DNA of 9,223 nt from contig JBKJUK010000144.1 in the NCBI GenBank assembly GCA_046590705.1, positions 1 to 9,223 of the forward strand. The letters run 5' to 3'. Both the position numbers and the translations under genes were made by a program. A model generated the notes under the pieces. The model made no database searches. It was given only the letters and a program-made list of their open reading frames with translations, and had not been told where the DNA came from. Source of the DNA: JBKJUK01 sp046590705. Its GTDB lineage: Bacteria > Acidobacteriota > Thermoanaerobaculia > Gp7-AA8. Shown one piece after another: positions 1 to 6,648 of this stretch (positions are counted from its first letter, which is position 1; every line of letters starts with the position of its first letter).

Positions 1-1350
1 CATGAAGCCGGCCTCGAACTCATTCTCGACGTGGTCTAGAACCACAACGCCGAGGATAATCACATGGGCCCGATGCTCTCGCTCAAAGGGATCGACAACT
101 CTGCTTATTACAGACTCATGCCGCAGCAGAAGAAGTACTACATGGACTACACCGGCACCGGTAACAGCATGAACATGCGGCATCCGCACGTGCTGCAGTT
201 GATCATGGATTCTCTTCGCTACTGGGTACTGGAGATGCATGTCGACGGCTTCCGCTTCGATCTCGCAGCAACGCTGGCCCGCGAACTCCATGACGTCGAC
301 CGGCTCTCCGCATTCTTCGACATCATTCAGCAGGATCCGGTGCTCAGTCAGGTAAAGTTGATTGCCGAGCCCTGGGATGTCGGCGAGGGCGGATACCAGG
401 TTGGAAACTTTCCCCCGCTCTGGTCGGAATGGAATGGCAAGTACCGCGACTCCGTACGCGAGTACTGGCGCGGTGAAGACCAGGCCCTCGGGGAATTCGC
501 CGAGCGATTCACGGGCAGTTCAGATCTGTATGAAGGAACCGGGCGACGACCGTATGCGAGCGTAAACTTCATCACCGCACACGACGGCTTTTCACTGAAC
601 GATCTGGTCTCGTACAACGATAAGCACAACGAAGCGAACGGCGAAGAAAACCGCGATGGAGAGAACCACAACCGATCGTGGAACTGCGGCGCTGAAGGAG
701 TGACGGACAATCCGGAGGTGCTCGAGCTGCGCGCACAACAGAAGAGAAACTTCATGGCCACTCTTCTGCTCTCGCAGGGAATTCCGATGATTCTGGGAGG
801 AGATGAAATCTCGCGAACGCAGCAGGGCAACAACAACGCCTACTGTCAGGATAACGACATCTCCTGGTTCGACTGGGAACGGGCGGATTCCGAACTCTTC
901 GCCTTCGTCGCGCGGTTGATTTCGATCAGGCGTGAACATCCGGTGTTCTGTCGTCGTCGGTGGTTTCAGGGCCGCGCAATTCGCGGGACCGACGTGACCG
1001 ACATCGGATGGTTCAAGCCGGACGGAACGCCGATGACGGAGGACGACTGGCAGAAGGGTTTTGCAAAATCTCTGGCTGTTTTCCTCAACGGTGACGGAAT
1101 GGCGGGAAAGGACAGTCGCGGGGAAGAGATCGTCGATGACAACTTCTATGTGGTCTTCAACGCGCACTCCGAGCCGATCCCCTTCAAACTTCCCGAAGCA
1201 CACTACGGTCGAAGCTGGGAATTGATGCTGGATACAACAGAGGCGAATCCTTCGTCGGACGGCAGGAATACGATCTCCGCAACGGAAGAGCTTCTCGTCG
1301 CTGGCCGATCTCTTCTCCTTCTACGCGAGAAACCCATCGAGTCGAGGTGA
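1..1350 (+). CDS. glgX: Glycogen debranching enzyme GlgX, 3' part, interrupted by an in-frame amber codon
   Basis: GH13 isoamylase-type enzyme that hydrolyses alpha-1,6 branches of glycogen limit dextrins in the cytoplasm. The 5' end lies outside the window. Frame 1 reads HEAGLELILDVV, then TAG (37-39), then NHNAEDNH and on to a TGA at 1348-1350. The family normally has DVVYNHTAEG here, so the stop replaces the tyrosine of conserved region I. Counting from the ATG at 64 (428 residues), the nucleophile Asp66 sits in HVDGFRFDLA, the acid/base Glu102 in LIAEPWDVG and the transition-state Asp174 in TAHDGFSLND. The C-terminal beta domain is complete and ends in the usual VAGRSLLLLR pattern. A GAGG eight bases before ATG 64 could allow reinitiation, but that product would lack the N-terminal domain and region I and so would probably be inactive. 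Whether this is a true nonsense mutation or an edge sequencing error cannot be told from here. The family assignment is very secure. Confidence 0.93.
37..39 (+). other. In-frame TAG (amber) codon within glgX
   Basis: The reading frame is open on both sides and both flanks match GlgX, so the stop lies inside the gene and not upstream of it. The expected codon is tyrosine (TAC or TAT), one base away from TAG. Nearby residues also depart from the family pattern as I remember it (NHN for NHT, ED for EG). TAG is used as a true terminator by the cardiolipin synthase gene (7967-7969), which argues against general amber reassignment in this genome. Confidence 0.9.
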
Positions 1351-1384
1351 GGCGGGCCGGGGGCCGGGGTCGGGGGGCCGGGGC
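1351..1384 (+). repeat. G-rich dispersed repeat, copy A (G-quadruplex motif)
   Basis: The repeat begins on the base directly after the glgX stop codon. It contains G runs of 3, 5, 4, 6 and 4 separated by two-base CC or TC spacers, a textbook intramolecular G-quadruplex pattern on the coding strand. Related copies lie at 5438-5469, 7979-8010 and, inverted, 8261-8295. The shared core is GGGCCGGGGTC-like. It would be transcribed into the glgX 3' untranslated region. Function is unknown. Confidence 0.75.
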
Positions 1385-1440
1385 AAAACACACCGCAGTG
1401 GTCGCTTTCACCTGCACGATATCCGCGATATAGCCTGTAG

Positions 1441-1459
1441 GGGCGAGCTGCGCTCGCCC
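1441..1459. repeat. Short perfect hairpin (REP-like)
   Basis: GGGCGAGC and GCTCGCCC form an 8-bp perfect stem around a TGC loop. A second inverted pair, CCGCTCTC (1458-1465) and GAGAGCGG (1490-1497), overlaps its right edge, so alternative folds are possible. No T tract follows on either strand, so a classical intrinsic terminator is not supported, although it lies in the gap between two convergent genes. From memory it resembles short palindromes dispersed in many environmental bacterial genomes. Confidence 0.55.
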
Positions 1460-1548
1460 GCTCTCTCGGCCGCTCCCTGAACTCCGCAGGAGAGCGGATC
1501 TATCGTGCCCCACTGCGTGTTCAGTCGCTCGCAGAAGCGGCTCCTGAA

Positions 1549-1640
1549 CACCTGTAAGAACACTTCTTTACAATCTATATTATAGAAGGCTGTATATGAA
1601 ACCTTAATGATCTATGTCTTTTTAGTTAATGTTTTTCAGA
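1549..1640. other. AT-rich intergenic island
   Basis: About 90 bases of clearly AT-rich sequence lie between the GC-rich repeat zone and the 3' end of the M23 peptidase gene. The segment contains the 13-base palindrome TCTATATTATAGA (1574-1586), an imperfect stem pairing TGTAAGAA with TTCTTTACA (about 1553-1572) and several short T runs. No supported coding sequence overlaps it. It may serve termination of the convergent transcripts or be an insertion remnant. The composition shift is seen directly and its role is unknown. Confidence 0.4.
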
Positions 1641-1645
1641 CTGCT

Positions 1646-2401
1646 TTACCGGCTCACCGAGTATGTCACTCCGCGTTCCATCAGAATGGGATACGGATTC
1701 ACCGGTACGGTCTTCCACCACTGCTTGGTCGCGGTCAGATTCCCGATTGAAAAGTGGAGATGCGGCCCGGACGGATTGGCGTTGCCGCTGGTACCCACGT
1801 ATCCGATCACCTCGCCCTGTCGCACGAACTTGCCCTCAGCGATGTCAGGCGCGTAACGCTCCAGGTGCGCGTAGTAATACACGAGCTGTTCGTTCTCGTC
1901 GTATTGATAGATGGTGATACCGCCGGCGACGCTGAGAAAAAGCTTTCTGATTTTTCCGCTCACTGCAGCGATCACCGGCGTGTTGCGCGGAGCCATCAGG
2001 TCGATGGCCTGATGAACTCGTGAGCCACGTGAGTCATTGAATTGATCGGTCAGTGCTCTCTTCTCCACGCCCGCGACCGGAATGGCGATGGGTGCACTCG
2101 AGACCAGAGCTGCCCCCGGCTGAGGGGTGGTCAGGGGCTTGGCCTCTAACTGTTCCTGCACTTCTGCCGGGTCCTCGACATCGTCTGCCGGCTCACCTGA
2201 CGCGCGAGGAGTTTCCCTGGTCGGGGTGGACTGAGGACTCTGCGCGGTGACCCGCCGCGATGAGAGCTCTGAATCCTCGACCCTGGCTGCGGTCACAGCC
2301 GGAACAGCCATCTGTAGATGCCCACTGCTCTGGAGATAGAGGAACAGACCCGCAGCGCCGAGCACAACGCCAATCAAGAAAGTCACTGTCGTGCGCACCA
2401 T
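1646..2401 (-). CDS. Membrane-anchored M23 (LytM-type) metallopeptidase
   Basis: Predicted zinc endopeptidase that cuts peptidoglycan peptide bridges, 251 residues. Residues 5-25 form one hydrophobic segment with no evident signal-peptidase site, so an N-terminal anchor with the catalytic part outside the cytoplasmic membrane is likely. Residues 40-105 are a Pro/Glu/Ser/Thr-rich, probably disordered linker. The M23 domain spans about 112-235 and keeps all key residues: His130 and Asp134 (HQAIDL), His179 (YAHL), and His214 and His216 (PHLHF). It should therefore be active, unlike degenerate LytM regulators such as EnvC. The start is supported by AGGAG seven bases upstream on the minus strand. 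It diverges from murQ-nagA-nagB, which fits a role in wall turnover, but that functional link is inference. Exact bond specificity cannot be read from the sequence. Confidence 0.9.
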   Translation of the reverse strand: MVRTTVTFLIGVVLGAAGLFLYLQSSGHLQMAVPAVTAARVEDSELSSRRVTAQSPQSTPTRETPRASGEPADDVEDPAEVQEQLEAKPLTTPQPGAALVSSAPIAIPVAGVEKRALTDQFNDSRGSRVHQAIDLMAPRNTPVIAAVSGKIRKLFLSVAGGITIYQYDENEQLVYYYAHLERYAPDIAEGKFVRQGEVIGYVGTSGNANPSGPHLHFSIGNLTATKQWWKTVPVNPYPILMERGVTYSVSR

Positions 2402-2474
2402 GATGGTTCTCCTGCCGATCTTGCGGCCTTCTACTGCCGGGTGAAGCGACGTAGGGAAAGCCCGAGCATCTTAG

Positions 2475-2548
2475 CCCGCATTCTTCGCGAGGTTCGCTCT
2501 TACTGGGGCCAAGCCCTCTCACGGCGCGAACCTCGTGAGAAATGCGGG
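2475..2548. repeat. Imperfect 23-nt inverted repeat in the divergent peptidase/murQ gap
   Basis: Arms 2475-2497 and 2526-2548 match in 20 of 23 positions, including an unbroken GCGAACCTCG/CGAGGTTCGC block, and are separated by 28 bases. The structure occupies the only shared regulatory space between the M23 peptidase (starting at 2401, minus) and murQ (starting at 2583, plus). It could be an operator for a dimeric regulator, a leader hairpin of the murQ mRNA or a dispersed palindrome. No other copy was noticed in the window. The repeat is certain; its function is not. Confidence 0.6.
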
Positions 2549-2572
2549 TTTACTCCAAGTAGAATGCGCAGC

Positions 2573-2578
2573 GGAGAG
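2573..2578 (+). promoter_or_regulatory. Ribosome binding site that sets the murQ start
   Basis: GGAGAG precedes ATG 2583, with six bases between the GGAG core and the start. An upstream in-frame GTG at 2535 would add 16 residues that do not resemble MurQ N termini, and it lies inside the arm of an inverted repeat, so ATG 2583 is preferred. Confidence 0.6.
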
Positions 2579-2582
2579 ACGC

Positions 2583-3452
2583 ATGCAACCGAGACTTCAC
2601 GAGAGCCTCCATATCGACACGATGACCCCCGATGAAATCGTGGCGGTCATTCAACAGCAGGATCAACTGGTCGCGCCGGCACTGGCCATGGCGGCACGCA
2701 ACATCGCCCGAGCGATCGAGGAAATCGCAGCACGCTTGCGCGACGGAGGAAGACTGATCTACGTCGGAGCCGGCACCAGTGGACGAATCGCAATTCTCGA
2801 CGCCTCCGAGATTCCTCCCACCTATGGCACCTCACCGGAACTCGTTCAGGTGATCATGGCCGGAGGTGAGAAAGCCTTTCTCGAGGCCGTTGAAGGCGCA
2901 GAGGACGACGAAGAAGCGGCGGTCGCGGCAGTGAATGCCCGAGTGCGGCCGCAGGACGCAGTGGTCGGAATCGCCGCTTCAGGCAGTACGCCTTTCACAG
3001 TCACAGCACTTCGCAGAGCGAACATGCTGGGAGCCCTCACTGTGGCCGTCACTTCCGTCTCCGAATCTCTGCTGGCAAAGGAGTGCGACATCCCCATTGT
3101 CGTGGTGACCGGACCCGAAGTCATCATGGGATCTTCGCGCATGAAAAGTGGTACCGCGCAGAAGCTGATCCTGAATACGATTTCAACCGGCGTCATGGTG
3201 CTTCTGGGCAAGGTGTACTCGAACCTGATGGTGGAAATGCCGGCCACCAACATCAAGCTCCGGAGCCGCTCTGTGCAGATGGTGGAACTCGCCGCCGAGG
3301 TAACGAGGGCGAGAGCCGAACAGCTGTTTCGTGATGCCGGCCAAGACGTGAAGACGGCGATCGTGATGGCCCGAATGAGCTGCGATCGTGATCAGGCTGA
3401 GCAGAAGCTCCGGACTGCGAACGGCGTACTTCGCGAGGCCCTGCAGAGTTGA
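2583..3452 (+). CDS. murQ: N-acetylmuramic acid 6-phosphate etherase MurQ
   Basis: Cytoplasmic enzyme that cleaves the D-lactyl ether of MurNAc-6-phosphate, giving GlcNAc-6-phosphate and D-lactate in peptidoglycan recycling. The product has 289 residues, close to the 298 of the E. coli enzyme. The N terminus has the family-like ESLHIDTMTPDEIV. A SIS-type sugar-phosphate isomerase domain follows, with RLIYVGAGTSGR at 57-68. The hallmark ILDASEIPPTYG gives Glu76, matching E. coli catalytic Glu83. AVEGAED gives Glu107, matching Glu114. Further family blocks are GIAASGSTPF (129-138), GSSRMKSGTAQK (183-194) and NLMVEMPATNIKL (214-226). It is the first gene of a murQ-nagA-nagB row, with 79 bases to nagA. 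No MurP transporter, MurR regulator or amino-sugar kinase is in the window. Confidence 0.96.
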   Translation: MQPRLHESLHIDTMTPDEIVAVIQQQDQLVAPALAMAARNIARAIEEIAARLRDGGRLIYVGAGTSGRIAILDASEIPPTYGTSPELVQVIMAGGEKAFLEAVEGAEDDEEAAVAAVNARVRPQDAVVGIAASGSTPFTVTALRRANMLGALTVAVTSVSESLLAKECDIPIVVVTGPEVIMGSSRMKSGTAQKLILNTISTGVMVLLGKVYSNLMVEMPATNIKLRSRSVQMVELAAEVTRARAEQLFRDAGQDVKTAIVMARMSCDRDQAEQKLRTANGVLREALQS

Positions 3453-3520
3453 CTGGTCTACTCTGCGCCGCCCGCACCGCACCCTGTCTGGAATCGAAAC
3501 CGATGCCATTCGCAAAAACC

Positions 3521-3524
3521 GAGG
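3521..3524 (+). promoter_or_regulatory. Ribosome binding site that sets the nagA start
   Basis: GAGG lies seven bases before ATG 3532. The frame is open upstream to an ATG at 3388 inside murQ, but those 48 extra residues do not resemble NagA, while MKRSGELRGRAFIDG fits the small N-terminal beta domain. The 79-base murQ-nagA gap shows no other clear signal. Confidence 0.55.
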
Positions 3525-3531
3525 TCTCGCG

Positions 3532-4668
3532 ATGAAGCGCAGCGGGGAACTCCGTGGGCGAGCCTTCATCGACGGAGCCATCGTCGAGGACGTCCTCATT
3601 CGGTGGGAGCGAGGGGTGATCACGGAAGTCACGCCGGAATCCGGAATCCACCCGCATCCGAATCGCGGTGTGACACTCATCCTTCCCGGCTTCATCGACG
3701 TTCACGTGCACGGCGGCGATGGTGCCGACTTCCTGGACGGCTCAGAAGCCGCGGTCCGTCGGGTTCTCGCGTTCCACGCCACATGCGGCACCACCACGCT
3801 CGCTGCGACGACCCTGACTGCCGACAGCAGTACCATCGAACGGTCCATCGATGCCATCGTGGCTGTGTCGAGAGCTGCCGCTGATCACGAAGCAGAGATC
3901 GGAGGGATTCACCTCGAAGGCCCGTACGTCAGTCCGGAACGGGCCGGAGCACAGGATCGCGAGTCGATTCGATCAGGCGATCCTGACGAACTGGCCCGCT
4001 GGATCGGTCGCGCAGGTGCGCTGCGATGCATGATCACGGTCGCACCTGAAATCGAAGGCGTGAAGCTGCTGATGGCGGCACATCTCGAGAGGGTCCTCTT
4101 CTCCATCGGTCACACCTCTGCTGATTTCGGAACTACCGCAGATGCACTCGAGCGAGGCGCCGCACACTTCACACATCTGTTCAACGCCATGCCTCCATTG
4201 CATCACCGCGATCCCGGTCCGATCGGCGCAGCCATGGTGAGCGCCAGCGCCACGATTGAACTGATCGCAGACGGCATTCATCTGCATCCGGCAATTCTCA
4301 GCGTCATGGCCCGGATGATGCCGCACAGAATCGCACTGGTGACCGACGCCATGCGGGCGGCAGGTTCGCCTGACGGTTCCTACAAACTGCACCGTCACGA
4401 GGTCATCGTGCGCGACGGCGCAGCCCGGCTGTCGAACGGCTCGCTCGCGGGAAGCGTACTCACTATGATCGACGCTGTCCGCAACATGGTCGAACTCGCG
4501 GGTGTCCCGATCGAGCAGGTCATTCCCATGGCCACCACCACTCCAGCTCGGATTCTCCGGCTCGAAAAACGTAAGGGGAAGATTGCGGTGGGCATGGACG
4601 CGGACCTGCTCGTACTCTCTCCGAAGTTCGAGATTCTGAAAACGGTGATCCGCGGAACCCCGACATGA
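3532..4668 (+). CDS. nagA: N-acetylglucosamine-6-phosphate deacetylase NagA
   Basis: Amidohydrolase that removes acetate from GlcNAc-6-phosphate, the product of MurQ, to give GlcN-6-phosphate. The protein has 378 residues, compared with 382 in E. coli. A small beta-sandwich part (1-50 and the C terminus) brackets a TIM-barrel metal site. The visible ligand and substrate motifs are His58 and His60 in FIDVHVHGG, Glu129 in GIHLEGPYVS, His194 in IGHTSAD, His215 in FTHLFNAM, His250 in DGIHL and catalytic Asp272 in LVTDAM. The HxH in the first motif is present, as in the B. subtilis and T. maritima enzymes; E. coli lacks it, so a two-metal site is possible here. The PERAGAQ segment is typical of NagA. 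The stop overlaps the nagB start in ATGA (4665-4668), implying translational coupling. Confidence 0.96.
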   Translation: MKRSGELRGRAFIDGAIVEDVLIRWERGVITEVTPESGIHPHPNRGVTLILPGFIDVHVHGGDGADFLDGSEAAVRRVLAFHATCGTTTLAATTLTADSSTIERSIDAIVAVSRAAADHEAEIGGIHLEGPYVSPERAGAQDRESIRSGDPDELARWIGRAGALRCMITVAPEIEGVKLLMAAHLERVLFSIGHTSADFGTTADALERGAAHFTHLFNAMPPLHHRDPGPIGAAMVSASATIELIADGIHLHPAILSVMARMMPHRIALVTDAMRAAGSPDGSYKLHRHEVIVRDGAARLSNGSLAGSVLTMIDAVRNMVELAGVPIEQVIPMATTTPARILRLEKRKGKIAVGMDADLLVLSPKFEILKTVIRGTPT

Positions 4669-5408
4669 GATGGCAGGTTGTGGGGGACCACACAGAGCTC
4701 TCCTCTGTAGCCGCAGGGCTGTTACTTGCTGCCGTTCGAGAAAAGCCGACGGCCGTGCTCGGATTGCCGACCGGAGCCACTCCGGAAGGTATGTACCGGA
4801 ACGTCATTGCCGCCTGCCGCCGCGACTATCACTGCTTCAGCAAGGTCTCGACCTTCAATCTCGATGAGTACGTAGGCATCGACTCCTCTCACCCCGCCAG
4901 CTATCGCGCCTACATGCAGACCAGACTCTTCGATCACGTCGACCTCGCACCAGGGAACATCCACATCCCCGACGGAACGGCGGCCCGGTTCCTGTCGCCT
5001 TCCCGCACCGAGTCAGAAGCGCTCGACATGGAATGCAGTTTTTACGAACAGACAATCTCTGATGCAGGCGGAATCGACCTCATGTTCCTCGGACTCGGAA
5101 CGAACGGCCATATCGGCTTCAACGAGCCTGGATCGCCGTTCACCAGTCGCACACGTCGCGTCACACTCACCGAGAGCACTCGACTCGCCAACGCACCCTG
5201 GTTTGCGGGAGAGGTCCCGCGAGAAGCGCTCACCATGGGCATCGGAACGATTCTCGAGTCGCGCCGCATCATCCTGCTGGCCAGCGGCGCCAAGAAGCGC
5301 GACGCTGTAGCTCGACTCCATGACCAGAATCAGACCGAGGCATTTCCAGCCTCGGCGCTGCAGTCCCATCCAGACGTGCTGTGCATTGTCGATCGCGCCG
5401 CGATGTGA
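4665..5408 (+). CDS. nagB: Glucosamine-6-phosphate deaminase NagB
   Basis: Converts GlcN-6-phosphate to fructose-6-phosphate plus ammonia, completing the pathway set up by MurQ and NagA. The protein has 247 residues, against 266 in E. coli, and lacks the C-terminal extension that contributes to the GlcNAc-6-P allosteric site there, so a simpler non-allosteric form is likely. Key positions are the phosphate loop GLPTGATPEGMY (33-44), Asp67 in TFNLDEYVG, His149 and Glu154 in GTNGHIGFNEPGS, Arg173 in STRLAN, and Lys210 in SGAKK. The residue matching E. coli Asp141 is Asn147; asparagine here is, as I recall, normal for Bacillus-type NagB. Its start overlaps the nagA stop by four bases. A 6-phosphogluconolactonase-like paralogue is much less likely given DEYVG, GHIGFNEP and the neighbours. 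Confidence 0.96.
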   Translation: MRWQVVGDHTELSSVAAGLLLAAVREKPTAVLGLPTGATPEGMYRNVIAACRRDYHCFSKVSTFNLDEYVGIDSSHPASYRAYMQTRLFDHVDLAPGNIHIPDGTAARFLSPSRTESEALDMECSFYEQTISDAGGIDLMFLGLGTNGHIGFNEPGSPFTSRTRRVTLTESTRLANAPWFAGEVPREALTMGIGTILESRRIILLASGAKKRDAVARLHDQNQTEAFPASALQSHPDVLCIVDRAAM

Positions 5409-5411
5409 AGA

Positions 5412-5469
5412 GCGGGCCGGAGTCCAGAGTAAACCGCGGCCGGGGGCCGGGGTCGTGGGGCCGGAGTAG
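5412..5469 (+). repeat. G-rich dispersed repeat, copy B, with a partial unit
   Basis: The full unit is 5438-5469 and matches copy C (7979-8010) in 30 of 32 positions. A partial unit, GCGGGCCGGAGTC (5412-5424), equals part of inverted copy D. It begins just after the nagB stop, so it would lie in the 3' untranslated region of the murQ-nagA-nagB transcript. Its G runs are 5, 4, 4 and 2, giving a weaker quadruplex pattern than copy A. Confidence 0.75.
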
Positions 5470-5505
5470 AGGCGCTTCTCCTCCGCGGACTCAGTCGGGC
5501 GCCGA

Positions 5506-5647
5506 TTGTGTGGCACAGGCAATCCTGCCTGTGACGCGGAGAAGTAAGTTTCGGGCCACGGGCTGATGTTTCGCACGTGGCGTCGCTGACAAACATCCTT
5601 CGGAGTCAGCGCGTCGCCTCACAGGCAGGATTGCCTGTGCCACACAA
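5506..5647. repeat. Perfect 29-nt inverted repeat built of two REP-like hairpins
   Basis: Arms 5506-5534 and 5619-5647 are perfect reverse complements over 29 bases. Each arm is itself a hairpin in which CACAGGCA and TGCCTGTG close an ATCC (or GGAT) loop. The 84-base middle holds a smaller pair, CGCTGAC (5584-5590) and GTCAGCG (5605-5611). Two hairpin units in opposite orientation with a spacer match the architecture of bacterial interspersed mosaic elements (REP pairs). No reading frame inside looks like a protein. The rest of this 298-base gap, 5648-5706, shows only a weak GGGGT ribosome-site candidate before the next gene. Confidence 0.8.
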
Positions 5648-5706
5648 CCGCGGTTCGCTCGTCAGACCCGAAACACCACGGCATCCTTTTCGCTTGGGGT
5701 CGCCTC

Positions 5707-6648
5707 ATGCAGCCTCCTGAGGACGGTGTAATCGATGATCTCCCGCGGCGTCCCTGGCTTCGATGGCTCGGCGTGACCGGCCTCTCGTTCCTCCTGATCG
5801 TGCTGTATCGCGTCTTCACGGTGTACACCATCCGCGGACCTGAATGCGTTGCTCCTGCGACATCAGCTCCACCGACGTCCTCGTACCAGGAGAACGGCAG
5901 AACCTGGCGCTACCCTCGGCGCGAGCAGGGAGGTACTTCACTGAAGGTGATGTCGTTCAACTCGGAAGGCCATGCGGCTCTTTTTCGCAACGATCATCTC
6001 GAGCGACTGGCCAAAACGATGCTGTCGGCAAAGGCCGATATCATCGGCATGCAGGAGATCCATCGCGGAACCTGGCAGTCGCGGTTCACGAACCAGGAAA
6101 GCGTTCTCAAACGATTGACGGGCATGCAGACCATCTACGGCCGAAGCTTCATCACCCTGGGCGGCGAATACGGAAATGCGATCTTCACCCGCGGCCGCAT
6201 CCTGAATCACGAGGTCGTCCTGCTTCCCGGTGTCGGCGAGCCGCGCACGCTGCTGCGTGCGGAAATTCTGTTGCCCGACGGCCGACGACTGAACTTCTTC
6301 GTAACTCATCTGACCACGTGGGGGAAATTCAATCGCAAGTATCGTCAGCAGCAGATCGATTGCATTCGTCATCATCTGGCTGCGAGTCGACTTCCATGGG
6401 TGCTGGTCGGTGATTTGAACGCAACCGCGGAGACTCCGGAAATTCAGGGACTGCTGGCCAGCGACAGCATCCGCTTCGCCGGAACACTCGAAGAAGGAAC
6501 GCACCGCATCACGAAACAGCGACTCGATTACATCATGATGGACCCAGGCTGGGGAGTTCGTCTTGCGAGTACCCTGCAGGACGGTCCTTCTGATCACTGG
6601 CCGATCGTAGCGGAACTGAATTGGAGCCGAGACCATGCGCAGCAATAA
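5707..6648 (+). CDS. Membrane-anchored endonuclease/exonuclease/phosphatase-family protein (YbhP-like)
   Basis: 313 residues. One transmembrane segment (about 18-42) is preceded by Arg14 and Arg15 and followed by a low-complexity linker (45-78), then an EEP domain (79-307). The metal and catalytic motifs are intact: Asn85 (VMSFNSEG), Glu117 (GMQEIH), GNAIFTR (156-162), His201 (THL), Asp236 and Asn238 (GDLNA), Asp274 (RLDYIM), and Asp296 and His297 (SDHWPI). The family includes nucleases, sphingomyelinases and inositol phosphatases, so the substrate cannot be set from sequence alone. The neighbour is decisive context: it overlaps a cardiolipin synthase gene by 14 bases, as EEP protein YbhP accompanies ClsB (YbhO) in enterobacteria. 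A phospholipid-related phosphodiesterase role is therefore inferred. Which side of the membrane the domain faces is uncertain. Confidence 0.88.
   Translation: MQPPEDGVIDDLPRRPWLRWLGVTGLSFLLIVLYRVFTVYTIRGPECVAPATSAPPTSSYQENGRTWRYPRREQGGTSLKVMSFNSEGHAALFRNDHLERLAKTMLSAKADIIGMQEIHRGTWQSRFTNQESVLKRLTGMQTIYGRSFITLGGEYGNAIFTRGRILNHEVVLLPGVGEPRTLLRAEILLPDGRRLNFFVTHLTTWGKFNRKYRQQQIDCIRHHLAASRLPWVLVGDLNATAETPEIQGLLASDSIRFAGTLEEGTHRITKQRLDYIMMDPGWGVRLASTLQDGPSDHWPIVAELNWSRDHAQQ

Noticed and set aside
37..39. Genome-wide amber reassignment as the explanation for the glgX stop
   Set aside because: The cardiolipin synthase gene ends properly with TAG at 7967-7969, and no other internal TAG interrupts a recognised gene in the window.
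592..1203. Long antisense frame within glgX (203 codons)
   Set aside because: It lies opposite a clearly conserved GlgX coding sequence, its translation shows no domain or family pattern, and no ribosome site was seen.
1441..1459. Rho-independent terminator of glgX
   Set aside because: The stem is good, but neither strand has the T tract expected directly after it.
2535..2582. GTG start for murQ at 2535
   Set aside because: It lies within an inverted-repeat arm and has no good ribosome site; ATG 2583 follows GGAGAG and gives a typical MurQ N terminus.
3388..3531. N-terminal extension of nagA starting inside murQ
   Set aside because: The extra 48 residues do not resemble NagA, and the ATG at 3532 has a GAGG at proper spacing and gives the family's usual length.
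5506..5647. Insertion sequence or CRISPR-like repeat
   Set aside because: There is no transposase frame, and the units are one inverted pair, not regularly spaced direct repeats.
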